Assembly: GCA_022605405.1 (NCBI GenBank)
Contig: JABYQQ010000003.1
Span: 1,302,001-1,366,000, forward strand
Length of the DNA: 64,000 nt
Origin: Earliella scabrosa
Taxonomy: Eukaryota; Basidiomycota; Agaricomycetes; Polyporales; Polyporaceae
Direction: 5' to 3'
The notes under the pieces were generated by a model. It made no database searches, was not told the origin of the DNA, and saw only the letters and a program-made list of their open reading frames with translations. Made by a program: the position numbers and the translations under genes. Each line of letters begins with the position of its first letter. The stretch's first letter is position 1. Below are positions 12,258-24,476 of this stretch, piece by piece.

Positions 12258-15200
12258 ATGGCGAGCAAACCCAAAGCCACTCGTTCCTCGACCCGGACGA
12301 AGACAGCCACTCAAACAGCCGACCTTCATGCACCGACGCGGACCACTCGTGCTTTGTCGAAGACAACCGCACCTACTCCTGCTGCAGCTCCTGCCAAGAA
12401 GGGTGCCACCAGGAAGCCGCTCGTAAATAGGGACAACTCCCCAGACGCAAAGCCGACCGGCCGAAATGCCACTCCGAAACCTGCAGCAGCCGCCTTGCAG
12501 CCCAGCAGCTCCTTTGAGTTACCCCCCGATACAGATAGAGAGCCTATAAAGGTATGTCCTCATGCAAGCGATATTCTTGATGTCCAGTCCTCGTTGCCAC
12601 CGCGGGCCTGTTACATCCCTATCCACTTGTGCTGGTTCTGTGATACTCCTGCTCAAGAAGGATGTGTAAGAATAGCGATTGATATGCATCACCGATGTGC
12701 AGCGGTACTCGGTTGTTCTGTGCTTTTGGTCGCTGGTGACTGTAATGTCACTGCGATACCAGAGTGCAAAATGCTCGTGGAGCCAGAGTATGCTGTCTGG
12801 GACACTCTTGCATTGTCGAACTATCCCTCTTACGATCATACAAATACTGACCCCATGGATACCTTGGTAGGCCTTCCTTCGCATCCGGCCCCATTTGGAC
12901 GATAGCGAGGCGAACTATGAACCCTACCTCGAGCCGCTCTCGGACACCTCGGTTCGGATGACCGACCCATCGTCATCTTCAGCACACTCTCGTATGTCAA
13001 CTATTAATCCATCATCCATCTATACGTTCTCGCACGTTTTCCCTCCGGACACGACACAATCGGATTTCTTCAGCAAGACCACTCTCCCGCTGGTACGGGA
13101 CGTTCTCGAGGGACAGAATGGATTGTTATTCGCGTACGGTGTGACGAACTCAGGGAAGACATACACAATGCAAGGGGGAGGTGCCGAAGGGAGTGCCGGC
13201 ATCATACCTCGGACATTGGACGTTATATTCAATAGCATCGAAGGTCTGCATGGCGATGGAAAGGTGAGTATTTCCATAATTGCCGTACACACCACGCTGA
13301 TTGTATTTATGGCCCGTAGTACAGACCAGTCCGTCTACAAGGCATCGAACTTGCGGCAGAGTCAGATGAACCGACGTCGATCCGTCTTCCAAATAAACTC
13401 GGGGCTCCTGCACTTGCTGATGTCCTTGAAGACGACATTCCTTCGTCGTCTACATCGAGTACCGACACCGATCCAACAATCTTGAAGCTCGACCGGAACT
13501 ATGAATACACTATCTGGCTCTCCTACGCTGAGGTCTACAACGAGAAAGCTTACGACCTATTCGGTGCTCTCGAGTCGTCGAACACAGCACAAGCACCATC
13601 AGGTATTCCTCGTCCAACGTCGTCCTTCCTAAACATGGCCATTCCATCCAACAAGGCTCCTCCATTGCTGCTCACCCGCAAAGCTCTGACCGTCAAGCCA
13701 AGTCCAGCGAGTGACGGGGACGGTGAACCGGCCAGTTCAGGCAAGTACATCGCAGGTCTGCGGCAAGTGCGCGTTCGCAGTGCTGCGGAGGCGAAAGAGC
13801 TACTACGCGTTGGCCAGCTTCATCGCAGAGTATTCGGAACGCTCGCAAACAGCCAGAGTAGCCGCAGTCATGCTCTCGTTACAATCAAGGTACTGCGGGT
13901 TCACCGCGGAGAGCGCAACGTGGGTTCACTATTCGTCACATCCGTGTAGCTCCCATCAGGCTAATGTGCACCGTAGGACCCGACCTGCATACAAACATCG
14001 CGGCTGACATTGGTTGACCTCGCCGGCTCAGAAAGGACGAAGCATACCCACACGTCCGGAGAACGTCTGCGCGAGGCCGGCAACATCAACAAGTCGCTCA
14101 TGGTCCTTGGACAGTGTATGGAGACGCTACGTGTCAACCAGCGTGCCGTGGCTCGTAGTCTACAACAAGGCGTCAAACCAGGAACACAGTTGGACACACG
14201 GGACGTCAAACGCGGCCTCGCCTTGGTACCTTTCCGCCACAGCAAGCTCACGGAGATCCTGATGGATTACTTTGTTGGCGACGGACGTGCAGTCATGATC
14301 GTGAACGTCAATCCGTACGATACAGGATTCGACGAGAACGTGCATGTGATGAAGTTCGCGGCGCTAGCAAAGGAAGTGTGCACAAACCCCGCGGCCGCCA
14401 TCTCCCGCATTCCTCCTTCCCCGACCAAACCGAAGACCAACGGTATACGGCCGAGTGCGCCATACCGTAGGAAGGTCACCATCTCGCTCGGTGGACCTGG
14501 CAGGAAGGCGAGCGAAGCGCACCTCGAAGTGCTCGAAGGTACGTCTCTCGCACCTGGATGTCACATGTCTTTCCAACAGCGGTCACACAGAGGATGAAGA
14601 GATCGACGACGGAGAGGAGACAAGTGTTGAGGATGATGAGCCAATCAACCCGCTTGTCAATGCCCTCTTCGACGAGGTGGAGGAGCTCCGCATGCAACTG
14701 TATGACGCCCATCTCCGCTGTGCACTCATCGAGGCCGAGGTCCGTGAGGAAGTCATGGTCGAGATGGAAGAGCGTATGCGCAGCATGGAAGACATGTTCA
14801 CGCGGCGACTCATGCGTGTGGTGAGCTCCATCTTTGTATTGTCGCCAACGAGGTCACCAATCGAGGTCACCAATCATGGCTTAGATGGAGCACAACGAGG
14901 AGAAGATGGACGCGAAGCTCGATATGATCCAGCGGTCACGCATACTCAACCGTGTCGCCGTCCCTCGCTCTGAAGGCGGTTACTCCGACTCCATCGCAGA
15001 CTCCATCGAGTCCGACGCCGTCGGCCCGCTGCAGATGAGCGATGGTGCTGAGGGCGAGTTCGACGAGGCCGCATCGTCCATCGCTGGCGTAAGACTCTGT
15101 CGCACTATTTCACCGAGCATGCGACTGATTGTTCATTATGTAGCGTGATGCCGACTACGAGAGCAACGACTCTGACGCATACATGCACTCCACGTCCGAC

Positions 15201-15917
15201 GCGCGCAGCCGCACCCCTTCCCCGCTCGCCCACAAGGGTAAGCGCGCACCACAGCGACAGTCGACCCTCAGACCGAACATGCGACCACAAGCCGATCGCG
15301 CAGTGGAGGACGACACGACGGAGACGGACGAGATCGAGACCGCGAGCCCGGACGAGGGCGAAGAGGGAGAGGAAGACTTCATCGACGACGAGGCATCCGA
15401 TGAATCCGAGTCTGATGAGTCTGGAGAGTCCATCGAAGATTGGACGGAGTCCGAAGCATCTGAGACTACCCCCGCGCGTCCGAATGCGAAGGGCAAGGGC
15501 AAGGCCGCACCTAAGGCCACCACGAGCAAGCCTCTGACCATCGCCAAGGCAAAACGCGCACAGCAACAGCAACAGACCCGCGGGCGGAGGTCGACGCGGA
15601 CCACATCCAAAGCTGTGGCAGAACTCGAGCAGGAGCTGGACGAGCTGTCCCTCGGAGACGGCGATGAGGATCCGGAGGACTCCACGGTCATCATTCCCAG
15701 CCGCAAGGCCCAGGAGGAGGCTGCTGCCAAAGGCTTGGAGTACGTTCCCGGCAAGGGTGAAGTTGATCCTGTCAAGAAGAAGAAACGGTGAGCGGCATGA
15801 AATTGATCACATAGCTGGTGTTGACGACGCTGTGTCAGGAACCTGGGCGCAGCAGGAAGCTCGCAGAGCACCGACAACGGGAGGCAATTGCGACGCAGCA
15901 CTCGAGGTACCAAGTAG
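12258..15917 (+). CDS. Kinesin-6 family motor (MKLP/KIF20/Klp9-like)
   Basis: Plus-end-directed microtubule motor of the kind acting at the anaphase spindle midzone. A basic Ser/Thr/Ala-rich N-terminal tail (residues 1-98) is followed, across an unusually long intron (12552-12870, 319 nt), by the motor start AFLRIRPHLDDSE. The P-loop AYGVTNSGKTYTMQG is at about 13132-13176, switch I NSQSSRSH near 13850, and switch II LVDLAGSE near 14010. Kinesin-6 traits are the long insertion between the motor's central strands (13560-13740) and INKSLMVLGQCMETLR. After the motor come acidic and coiled-coil segments, then a Lys-rich tail joined over an intron (15789-15839) to NLGAAGSSQSTDNG and the stop at 15915-15917. 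Confidence 0.92.
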
Positions 15918-16144
15918 ACGACCGATGCCCTTAGCAGACTGCTGGCGATGCTCTGCTACATGTATCCCATATTACCTGTACTTGACTGGATGGACCCCAC
16001 GTGTGATTTGTACCCTAGTGAGCTACACGTTAGACCTCATCATTAGCCCTCCTGTCTGAGATACAATATCGAAGCCATCCTTGTCGAAAACTCAAGAAGT
16101 ACATTCAAGTCATGGTCTCTACACTATATGCTACGTCTTGACTC

Positions 16145-17412
16145 TCACTGCCTAGGACCTGCACCCAACTGACTTGCACTGAAACGACATACGTGAGCAA
16201 GGTTGCACGTAAACAACAGTACGAGGACACTCACAGGTCGCGAAGGGAAGGGTCGGACATGAGCTCAGCCATAGACGGCATGCCGCCGCCAGATTGCATA
16301 CGGTTCATCTGCACGGCCGCGCTGAGTACGAAGCCACCCCATGAAGTGCCGTTCCGTGGGACGTACCATGTTCGCGACCGCAGGGTTCTGCATCATCCTA
16401 TCCAAACTGCCGTTTGCCATCATCTGCTGGGCCATCTGCATCATACCAGGGTTGCTCAAGATCGAGGCGAGGTCTGGCATTCCTCCCGCACCCCCAGCGC
16501 CGCCCCCGGCTCCACCCATGCCCATGTTGCGGAACATGTCTGCCATCCCCGCCATGTTCGGTGCACCACCCGCACCGGCGCCGGTGGGTCCGCTGGGTGG
16601 GTCCAGTGGTGGCATGTCGTCAAAGTTGTCCTCTGGAACGATACGAGCTTCGGCATTCTGCAGTCCGGTCTTGAGCGATGCGTTGGACGGGTCGACCTCG
16701 AGACCACGGCGGAACGCCGCGGCAGCAGACTTGAAGTCGCCCAGGGAGTATTGCGCGTGTCTGCAAGGGAAGTTGAGGACGCGCCTCTGACTGCGGAGGA
16801 GAGGGGCAGACTCACCCTAGCCGGTGGTACGCCTTGACGAACGATGGGTCGGCCTCGATCGCCTTCTCCGCGTCGAGAACGGCGGAGCTGTGCTCGCCCT
16901 TGCTCGAGTACGCCGCGGCCCGATTTGAGTAGTAGACGGCGTTGGTGGGATCGAGCTCAATCGCCTGGGTGTAGGACTTGATCGCGTCGTCGAACTTCTT
17001 CGCGGACATCTGTGCGTTTCCCGTCGCCTTGAACTTGTCCGCCGCCGCCTTGTCCGCTGCGGAGGGTGCGGCGGGCGCAGGCGTGGAGGAAGAGGAACCA
17101 GAAGGTGCCGCGAGCTTGTCTTTCGTCTTCAGGAAGACATCGAAGATGGAGAGGAGGGTAGCGGGCTTCACGGATAGGCGGTCAACTTGCGACTGGTCGC
17201 TGGGATCAACGCCAAAGGCCTCGCCGATGCATTGGACTGCGCGAGCCGGGAGGAAGGAGGGGATGGTCAAGACGTGCGCGCTCCGTGAGATGCCAGACTG
17301 ACGCACTGGCTACCTCCAAGCTCTCCTTGTCATCCTGCTTCACTGTGCCGTCCTGGATGGACTGGTTGAGGAATTCAATAACCGAGAGTACGAGGCGCTG
17401 TTTGTTGGACAT
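16145..17412 (-). CDS. SGT2: Small glutamine-rich TPR co-chaperone SGT2/SGTA
   Basis: Cytosolic co-chaperone that binds Hsp70/Hsp90 and hands tail-anchored proteins to the GET pathway. Exon 1 encodes MSNKQRLVLSVIEFLNQSIQ, the N-terminal dimerisation helices that bind Get5/Ubl4. Three TPR units follow (FKATGNAQMSAKKFDDAI, NAVYYSNRAAAYS, and HAQYSLGDFKSAAAAF after an intron). The C-terminal part is Gly/Met-rich (GGAGGGAGGAGGMP and MMQMAQQMM), the hydrophobic substrate-binding region. The last short exon after an intron at 16173 ends ASQLGAGPRQ with the stop at 16145-16147. It is convergent with the kinesin gene (227 bp) and divergent from PRP19. Confidence 0.94.
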
Positions 17413-17588
17413 GATGGTGTGCACAGGGATGAATGAAGTCGGGAGGAAAGCTCTGGCAACTCGGCCCTACAACACATAGCCGAGGCCCAAATTAGGGCGT
17501 GGGAACGCCCGCATATCTGCGCTTTCCAGCGTCAGTCCACGCCACGTTCAGTGGTTCATCGTTGTCGTCTGGTCGCCCATTCTCCAAA
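17413..17588. promoter_or_regulatory. Bidirectional promoter between SGT2 and PRP19
   Basis: 176 bp between divergent start codons; no clear TATA box or known operator is visible. Confidence 0.4.
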
Positions 17589-19224
17589 ATGTCTTTCTTC
17601 TGCTCTATCTCTGGAGAGCCACCACAGGACCCTGTTGTCTCGTCCAAGTCGGGTCATGTCTACGAGAGGAGACTGATCCTGAAGTACATTACCGAGAATG
17701 GGACGGATCCAATTACCGGAGACAAGTTGGAGGAGGCAGACCTCGTATCGGTCAAAGCCAGTACGTATTCCCCTTCCATGGACCCTTTTGGGCCTCCATG
17801 TGCTCTGAACTAACTGCTGCCACCCAGACCCAAAAGCAGCCCCGCCGCGGCCGCCAAATGCTAGCTCCATCCCTGCTCTTCTTCAGACCCTACAAAATGA
17901 ATGGGACGCGGCCATGCTGGAGACTTTCGCGCTCAGACAGCAGTACAACTCTCTCAGGCAGGAGCTGAGCTACGCCCTGTACGCGCAAGACGCGGCACAA
18001 CGCGTCGTAGCGCGTCTCATCAAGGAACGTGACGCGGCCCGGGAGTGAGTGCTCACCAGTCCTTAGTCGCGTTCGGGTTCTTATCATGCTCCACCCAGGG
18101 CACTGAGCAGCGTCGCTGCTACGATGAACGTCGAGGCCCCGTCGACATCAGGAGATGTAGAGATGGGAGAGGCTGCGCAGGACGCCGGAGGTCTACCTGG
18201 TGACGTACTCAAGCAAATTGACGAGACTCACCAAAAGCTGTCCGCGGCGCGCAAGAAGCGCAAGGCTCCCGAGGGTTACGCCACTGCCGCAGACGTCAAG
18301 GGCTACGCTGCCAAACACACCATCCCGTCTCTTCACTCCCCATCCCCTTCCGGTATCACGTCACTTGCCGTCTCAACTGCAAACCCTTCCCAATTCCTCA
18401 CCGGCGGCAACGACAAGATCGTGCAGCTCTATGATAGGAGCACGGACAAGGTACTTGCTTCGCTCAAGGGTCACACGAAGAAGGTCACCCACGTCGCATT
18501 GCGCGAGCGGGACGGTGAGCCCACGCTTGTCTTGTCCGCGAGCGCAGACAAGATTGCGAAAGCCTGGGCCCACGACTCTGCTTCCGGCGAGTACATCCCG
18601 AAAGCGACCATCCGAACCCACAAAGGCGAACTCACCGGTCTCGCCGTGCACCCTACCTCGACACTCATGGCCCTCAGCTCTGCAGACCGCACGTGGTCGC
18701 TTCACGAGCTCAACAGCTTCGCACAGGTGTATCGCTCGCCGGAGCACGACGAACCCTTCACTTCTCTCTCGGTACACCCAGATGGTACCCTCGTCGCAGT
18801 TGGCACGCCGGGTGGTAGTATCCAGGTGTTCGATGTCCGTACGGGCGCACTCGCAGCTTCGCTGACGCCCGACGGCGCTGCACCCTTCACGGTGAACACC
18901 CTCTCGTTCTCCGAGAACGGGTACCACCTCGCAGCACCTGACTCCTTGTCCTCCGTCGCGGTATGGGACCTGCGGAAGCCCAAGATCGCAAAGTCAATCG
19001 CTCTGGGCGACTCGTTCAAGGTGAACAAGGTCGTGTACGACTACAGCGCGAACTTCCTCGGGGTCGCGGGCAACGAGGGGCTCCGCGTCTTCGCGCACAA
19101 GAGCTGGGAGGAGCTCGCCAGGTTCGAGGAGGGCGGCGAGGTGTCGGACGTCGTGTTCGGCGCGGAAGGGAAGGAGATTTGGGGTGTTACCGGGCGGGAG
19201 GTGCGGATCTGGGGCCAGGCGTAA
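17589..19224 (+). CDS. PRP19: Pre-mRNA-processing factor 19, U-box E3 ubiquitin ligase
   Basis: Core subunit of the NineTeen complex needed for spliceosome activation. Exon 1 begins [20 protein letters not shown] and continues [13 protein letters not shown], the U-box that recruits E2 enzymes. An intron after LVSVKA leads to [19 protein letters not shown], the conserved linker. Then follow a coiled coil ([17 protein letters not shown] and on) that tetramerises the protein, a second intron near 18047-18098, and seven-bladed WD40 repeats ([14 protein letters not shown] through VWDLRKPK) ending WGQA at 19224. The length and domain order match the family. Confidence 0.95.
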
Positions 19225-19934
19225 AACCCACACCTGTACGCAGGTTTCAACTGTTGTCTGGTATGCTGCTTGACGTTGTTGTGTGTATTGCCTCTCTGCT
19301 CCTAGTTGTCCTCAATCTCTTGCATTCCCATCCTGTTCCCCGGTTGTCTGTTGGGACAATCATCAATGCAGGCTCGAGTTTTCGTTCCAGTTGCCGAGTT
19401 CTGTCATGGTTCGATCCCGAACTTGGCAGCTTGATCAGGGACAGGGCCACGTGCACGGGTAAACTTCATAAACTTGCTGAAGTCATCGAGATGATTCGAT
19501 GCCGCTCGTTCCTCGACGCCGTTCGCGCGATCGACGGACGACGTGCTTCGAGTGCGATACATTACCAGCTGTGAACACGTCATTTCACGCCTCGCCGTAG
19601 CTTCTCTCTTCACCCCTCCACGATGGCCTGCACAACCTGAAGAGTGCTCTGACCGCTGGTCTGTGTACCGCCAAGATGCGAAGAGAATGATCCAGAATGC
19701 CTTATGGACGTAGTAGAGACGCGCCGATCCGGGGCCCGAGGATACTGCAGTATTGCATCAGCACAAGCAGAACGTGCCGCCGGCGACCATGGCACAAAGG
19801 CCATGGACAGCGAGGGCGTTGGGCTCCCCCCTCCTCGCCTCCTCCAGGTCCTCCAGGATCGTTCCCCGTGCCTCCGTTCCGCCCACCAGCGGCTCAGCTG
19901 TCCCAATCCGCGCACAGCACGCTCGCGCTGAACG
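19225..19934. other. Intergenic region between PRP19 and the RTA1-like gene
   Basis: About 710 bp. The reverse-strand frame over 19610-20437 is an antisense shadow of the next gene's first exon and promoter. No conserved protein or RNA gene is recognisable. Confidence 0.4.
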
Positions 19935-19952
19935 TTGAACATCCGAACATCC

Positions 19953-21563
19953 ATGAACGGCGGACCTCTGGCTCTCCGGTCGATGGCGGCCTCCTGGCTC
20001 GGCGCGGCCCTCGTCTGTCTCGCGGGGTGCGCCGCGTCCGCGGAAGCGGCGTACATGCCCGTTCCGTGGGTGTTCACGGACCCCAAGAACGACCCGTTCA
20101 ACCCGCTGCGGTACATCGCGGACAACACGCTCACCGCGATCGCCTTCTGTGCGTGTTTCGTTTCCGTTTCTGTTTCTGGTCTGTGGTTTTCTATGCTCTG
20201 TGCGGCGCGGTGAATACTACGCCTGCCTTTCTGGGGGGAGGGGCGTGCTTCGGGGCCCGCGTGGGCTGGCGTGAGTGGGAACGGAGAAGGTCGCGAAGCG
20301 GGCGTTGGAACTTGGGAGTGCGGAGACGGCGCGGCATTATGGCAGGAGCGGGTCGTGGGCATTCCCGAAGACACTCTTCCATGCTTTACGCTTTCCCCTT
20401 GAATTGTCGCGTGTGCAGACACGAGACGTTCGAGCATTGTGCTGACAACGTGGATCTGCAGCGTTAGTGCTCTTCGTCGCGTTCATCCAGACATGGCTGT
20501 TTTGGCGGTACGGCGGAAGGTGTATGTTGCCTATGGTCATCGGCCAGTACAGTGCGTACTATTTCTATATCCGTGCTTCTGTTCGACGTCGCGAGCTTAA
20601 TCCCTGAATAGCGTGGGCTGTCGGCTTTGGCGTCCGCTTCGGCCTGCACTGGGATCCTGACCGGCAGAGCATATACATCGCCTATTATCTGTTCATCGTG
20701 CTCTCGGTACGTCGATCGCGTCAGTGAGATGTGCCTTGCATGTTCTGAATCGTCGTATGCAGCCATGCGCGTTCATCGCGTCCGAGTACATGCTCATGGG
20801 ACGCCTTGCGCGGTACATCAAGTCGAACAAGCATCTCCTCATCCCTCCGCAACGCATCACGGTTGTGTTCATCGTGTCCGATATCACCACGTTCCTTATC
20901 CAAGTGCGTACCCCTCTATATGCGCATACTTGCAGCGCGGTTGACCTCTTGTTGCGCAGGCAACTGGTGCAATCATTTCCATTTCCAAGGACCAGAACCT
21001 CTCCAAGATCGGAGAGAAGGTCAGTTTGTCGTGTTTGAACGCATTTGTGTGCTAGCTGCTTATTTTTATTGATAGATCTTCCTCACTGGTTTGGTGCTGC
21101 AATTGGTATCCTACGTTCTCTTCATCATGGTGTCGCTTCGGTTCCTGTACCGCGTCAAGACCATGGAGCCGAACACCTGGGCGATGGACGCGGACAAGCC
21201 GTGGCACCGTGATTGGCGTACGCTGTCAGGCGCTCTCCTCGTCAGCTCGGTCGGCATCTTTGTGAGTCTCCGCAATGGTCTTGAGATACCGGATGGCGTC
21301 CTTACTCGGTCGGATGATGTTTGCAGATCCGTTGCGTGTACCGTGTCATCGAGCTGTCTCAGGGCTACCACGGACACCTCGCGACGACGGAGGTGTACTT
21401 CTATGCGCTCGACTCGCTGCCGCTGTTCGTCGCCGTCGTGGTCTACACGCCGTTCTGGCCCGGGCGGATGATGCCCACCATCGACAAGCTCGCGAACGTG
21501 GACCACTTGGACGAATCCCCCGCGGAAGAGAGGAACAGCGGAAGCGAGGAGGTGAAGGCATAA
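19953..21563 (+). CDS. RTA1-like seven-transmembrane protein
   Basis: Fungal RTA1/RTM1/RSB1 family, plasma-membrane proteins linked to lipid translocation and resistance to aminocholesterol or other toxic compounds. The N-terminus has a signal-like hydrophobic stretch (ASWLGAALVCLAGCAASAEA). After the first exon, family segments appear in order across short introns: AFIQTWLFWRYGG, YLFIVLS, PCAFIASEYMLMGRLARYI, TVVFIVSDITTFLIQATG, FLTGLVLQLVSYVLFI, GIFIRCVYRVIELSQG, and YFYALDSLPLFVAVVVY. Conserved glutamine and serine/aspartate positions inside the membrane (SDxxTFLIQxxG) are present. An upstream in-frame ATG at 19935 would add six residues. Which substrate it moves cannot be judged. Confidence 0.9.
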
Positions 21564-22241
21564 CGTTAGGCGTCACGGACTTTTATGGTATACTTGGTCG
21601 TCGTTGGCAAGTTTGCTCTTCTTTATCAGCTCTGGAACGGTCTTTCTGCTGAGCTCGTATATGTGGGGCCTCCGTGGACGGATTAGTGTACTACTTTGTC
21701 TATTGGGACCGGAATGACATGAACATCTTTGTACTCGAGCGCGACGAGGCGGCTGGTCGATCTGTGTGTGCCTGTGTGCCTCTGACAGGCATCCCGTTAC
21801 TCATTTCCGAAGCAGTCATGCGTCCCTGCTCGGAAAGCAGTGTCCGTCACTGTTCACAGAACGTCCCGAGAGCTTCCTTGTCCGCTCGCGACGGGGCTCC
21901 TCGCACTCCGTTCGTCGCGGCCCCGCCCTGTGGATGTGTTTCGAGCACGATCATGGCCGCCTGGGGGCGGGGCGATCGACGGTTTCCCCGACCTCCTCCG
22001 TCACAGTGGCGGCGGCGCAGTCCCAGGGATTCCCATTTTGGGCAGATTGGGGAGAGGAGCGTGGGGTTAGGGGCAGCGGGACGCGGCGCGACGTCACATC
22101 CCCAACGAAATGGACGCGAAAATAGAGTTCACAGGTCGTCGAGCGCATCGGGGCGCCCGGACGACGCCTCGACTAATCTCAGCCCGCGTGTGGGGAACTC
22201 GCCCTCAGCCCTCTCTTCCCCCATCTCTTCCCCACACCACC
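21564..22241. other. Intergenic region between RTA1-like and NUDIX genes
   Basis: About 680 bp with no supported gene. The long forward frame starting at 21674 has no family character before it enters the NUDIX gene, so it is read as chance openness upstream of the real start. Confidence 0.4.
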
Positions 22242-23913
22242 ATGGCTGCCAACAAAGGTCCGTCCTCGTCGCTGCGCACCACAGCGGCCGCGCACACGAT
22301 ACTCACTTCTTCGCCCAGAGCCGAGCACCATTGTGCCTTTGCTGTCTCGTGCCCTACACCGAATCCGCTCGACTCCCCCGCGGATTATCGCCTCGCCCGC
22401 AACGCGTATGTATTCGTTGTACTCGGTTTGCCCGTGCCTTAAAGGTCACTTACACCCCATACGCTTGCACAGAACCGCGTCGCGCTGCAGTCGCGATCAT
22501 CATCCGCGTCACACCCCCGCCCTCTTACGTCCTCCCCTCCAACCCAGTGGGCGAACCTGGATCCCCCGCGAATGTCCCCCCACCCTCTTTGACGGAGTTC
22601 TTCCAGCTGGACTGGGTCAATGCTCCCGGCGCGCGTCCAGAGATCCTTTTCCTGCGGAGAGACAAGCCTGACGCAGCCACGGACGGTGGTCGTATGAGTG
22701 GAAGTGGCCCGAACACGCGCGAGGCGCATGTTGCGTTTCCCGGAGGAAAGACCGAAGAGGGGGACGAAGGCGGTCTGTATACCGGTGAGTTGCCTTCCGT
22801 TACACGGCACCACGCGCCTGGGTCCAGTCACCCGTGCCTATGACGCAGTTTTTGCGTCCTCGTCTTGCTTGCGCTCTATCTTCTCTTTGTTGGTACCGCC
22901 CTCTGAGCGTTAGGTGCTAAATTGGTCCCTTCTAGCAATGCGGCAGACATGGGAAGAAATCGGTCTGGACCTGGCAGAATCGTCATATACGCCTATCGGG
23001 CAGCTCGATGACCGCGAAATTACGACGTCCCTGGGCAAGCGTCTTCTGATGATCCTATCACCCTTCGTCTTCCTCCAATTGACACCCCAGACGACGCCTG
23101 TTGACCCGTCACCGGGCACGACCCTCCATTGGGTTCCTCTCGCCGCGCTGCTCCCTCGACCCGTCGGCGACGGTCCCCGCTGGTCGTCTGTCTCCGTTGA
23201 CGCTTCCTCAAGGCTTGCACCCCGTCACTCGACCGTTCTCCGTGTGCTCGTACGTCTCCTCGTCGGCGCCATGAAATTCCCCGCTATCCTCGTCCCCGCG
23301 TCACCAGCCTTCGCCGACACCGCCGACGAGAAAGCGATGGATGTGAAGCGCGCCCAACTCGAGTCTGCTGGTTCGACACCACCCCTCATGAAGAAGCAGC
23401 GTTCATTCCAGCTACGCTCAAGACATGCTGCGGATGAGACACTGAAGCTCTGGGGCCTGTCGCTCGGTATGACGCTCGACTTGCTGGCGCACATGGCGCC
23501 TCCGGAGGCACGACGAGGTGGTGCGGGCGCGCTGCTGTTACCGCCTGATGCAGAGGCAGAGCTGCTCAGGGTCCCGGTCATGGCGCCGAGCTTGGCTAGC
23601 GTTTTCCCTCGTTTCGGGTATCCCGACGTGAACTTCTGGATTTGGGTCTTCGGGAAGCGGTATCGTGCCGTGATCAGGGGGTGGGAGGCTAGCGTGCGCG
23701 CAGGTGGTACCAACGACCGCAGGTAAGAGCTACGTTCTCCACCGTGATATCTTGCCGTCTCACTTATTTCTGTTCAGGATCAACTGGACGGGATCCGCAC
23801 TCACGACGTTCTATGCTGCGGTGCGTAAGGCACTTGTGGTTGTGATTGTCGTTCGCGCTATCTTTGTCCTTCTGGGACTGCTGCTTGGCGGTTGGTTACT
23901 GTTCAAACGGTGA
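22242..23913 (+). CDS. NUDIX hydrolase with C-terminal membrane anchor, CoA-diphosphatase-like
   Basis: Hydrolase of nucleoside diphosphate-X compounds, most like CoA/ADP-sugar pyrophosphatases. Exon 1 (MAANK) joins to EPSTIVPLLSRALHRIR, then across a second intron to PRRAAVAIIIRVTPPPSY, the first strand of the NUDIX fold. The NUDIX helix is split by an intron: HVAFPGGKTEEGDEGG, then MRQTWEEIGLDLAE. The usual REUxEExGU reads RQTWEEIGL, so the first Glu is Gln. A long variable C-terminal part follows, and the last exon (from 23779) ends with one hydrophobic segment (VVVIVVRAIFVLLGLLLGG) and LFKR, a tail-anchor arrangement. The membrane anchor is unusual for the family. Confidence 0.85.
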
Positions 23914-24476
23914 ACGGTGATAGAGGGGCCTGTCTGTCTCATACTTGTCCCATCCCCCACTGTTCAGACCTGTGGGTATATACGCTGTTGTAGCATCTCC
24001 CCGTCACGGTGTTGGTTCCTGCCTGGTTGTCTTCCGCGTCGTTTCTGTTCACGTATCATTATCCTGGGAAAGCCTGCATACACACGTATAGTCTTGTTGC
24101 ATGTCATTGGTTGCGTGGGATGGACTTTGGCTATTGGAGGGTGGGGGCGGAGCGGGGACTTGTCATCGCGGTACTGTATGTTTAGACACACTGTAGAGTA
24201 GCTGCACTCTACAATCACGACCTTTGTTATGACCAACCTCTCGAGGCCTCAAGCTTCAGAATTCAAGGCTTCTTGCACATTTTCCTCACGAGTCACGACG
24301 ATCGAGGCCGCAAAGCGCGTCTCGAACACGTGACGGCACGCGACACGCGACGCGTTGCAATTGTGCCACCGCGTATAAATCCAGCACGCGGCATTGTGCT
24401 CCTTGCACTTCAACCACATCCTTCTCCCGACCACGCGTGCCTCCAGACCCTCCGACAGGTGTGTTAGTATATAAGT
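23914..24476. promoter_or_regulatory. Intergenic region with promoter of the PIF1-fusion gene
   Basis: It contains CACGTGAC at 24327-24334, an ACGCGT box at 24350-24355, and a TATAAA at 24374-24379, all within 150 bp of the ATG. No gene is seen in the rest. Confidence 0.55.

Noticed and set aside
19610..20437. 275-residue reverse-strand frame opposite the RTA1-like gene
   Set aside because: It overlaps a well-supported first exon, has no family character, and is best read as an antisense shadow.
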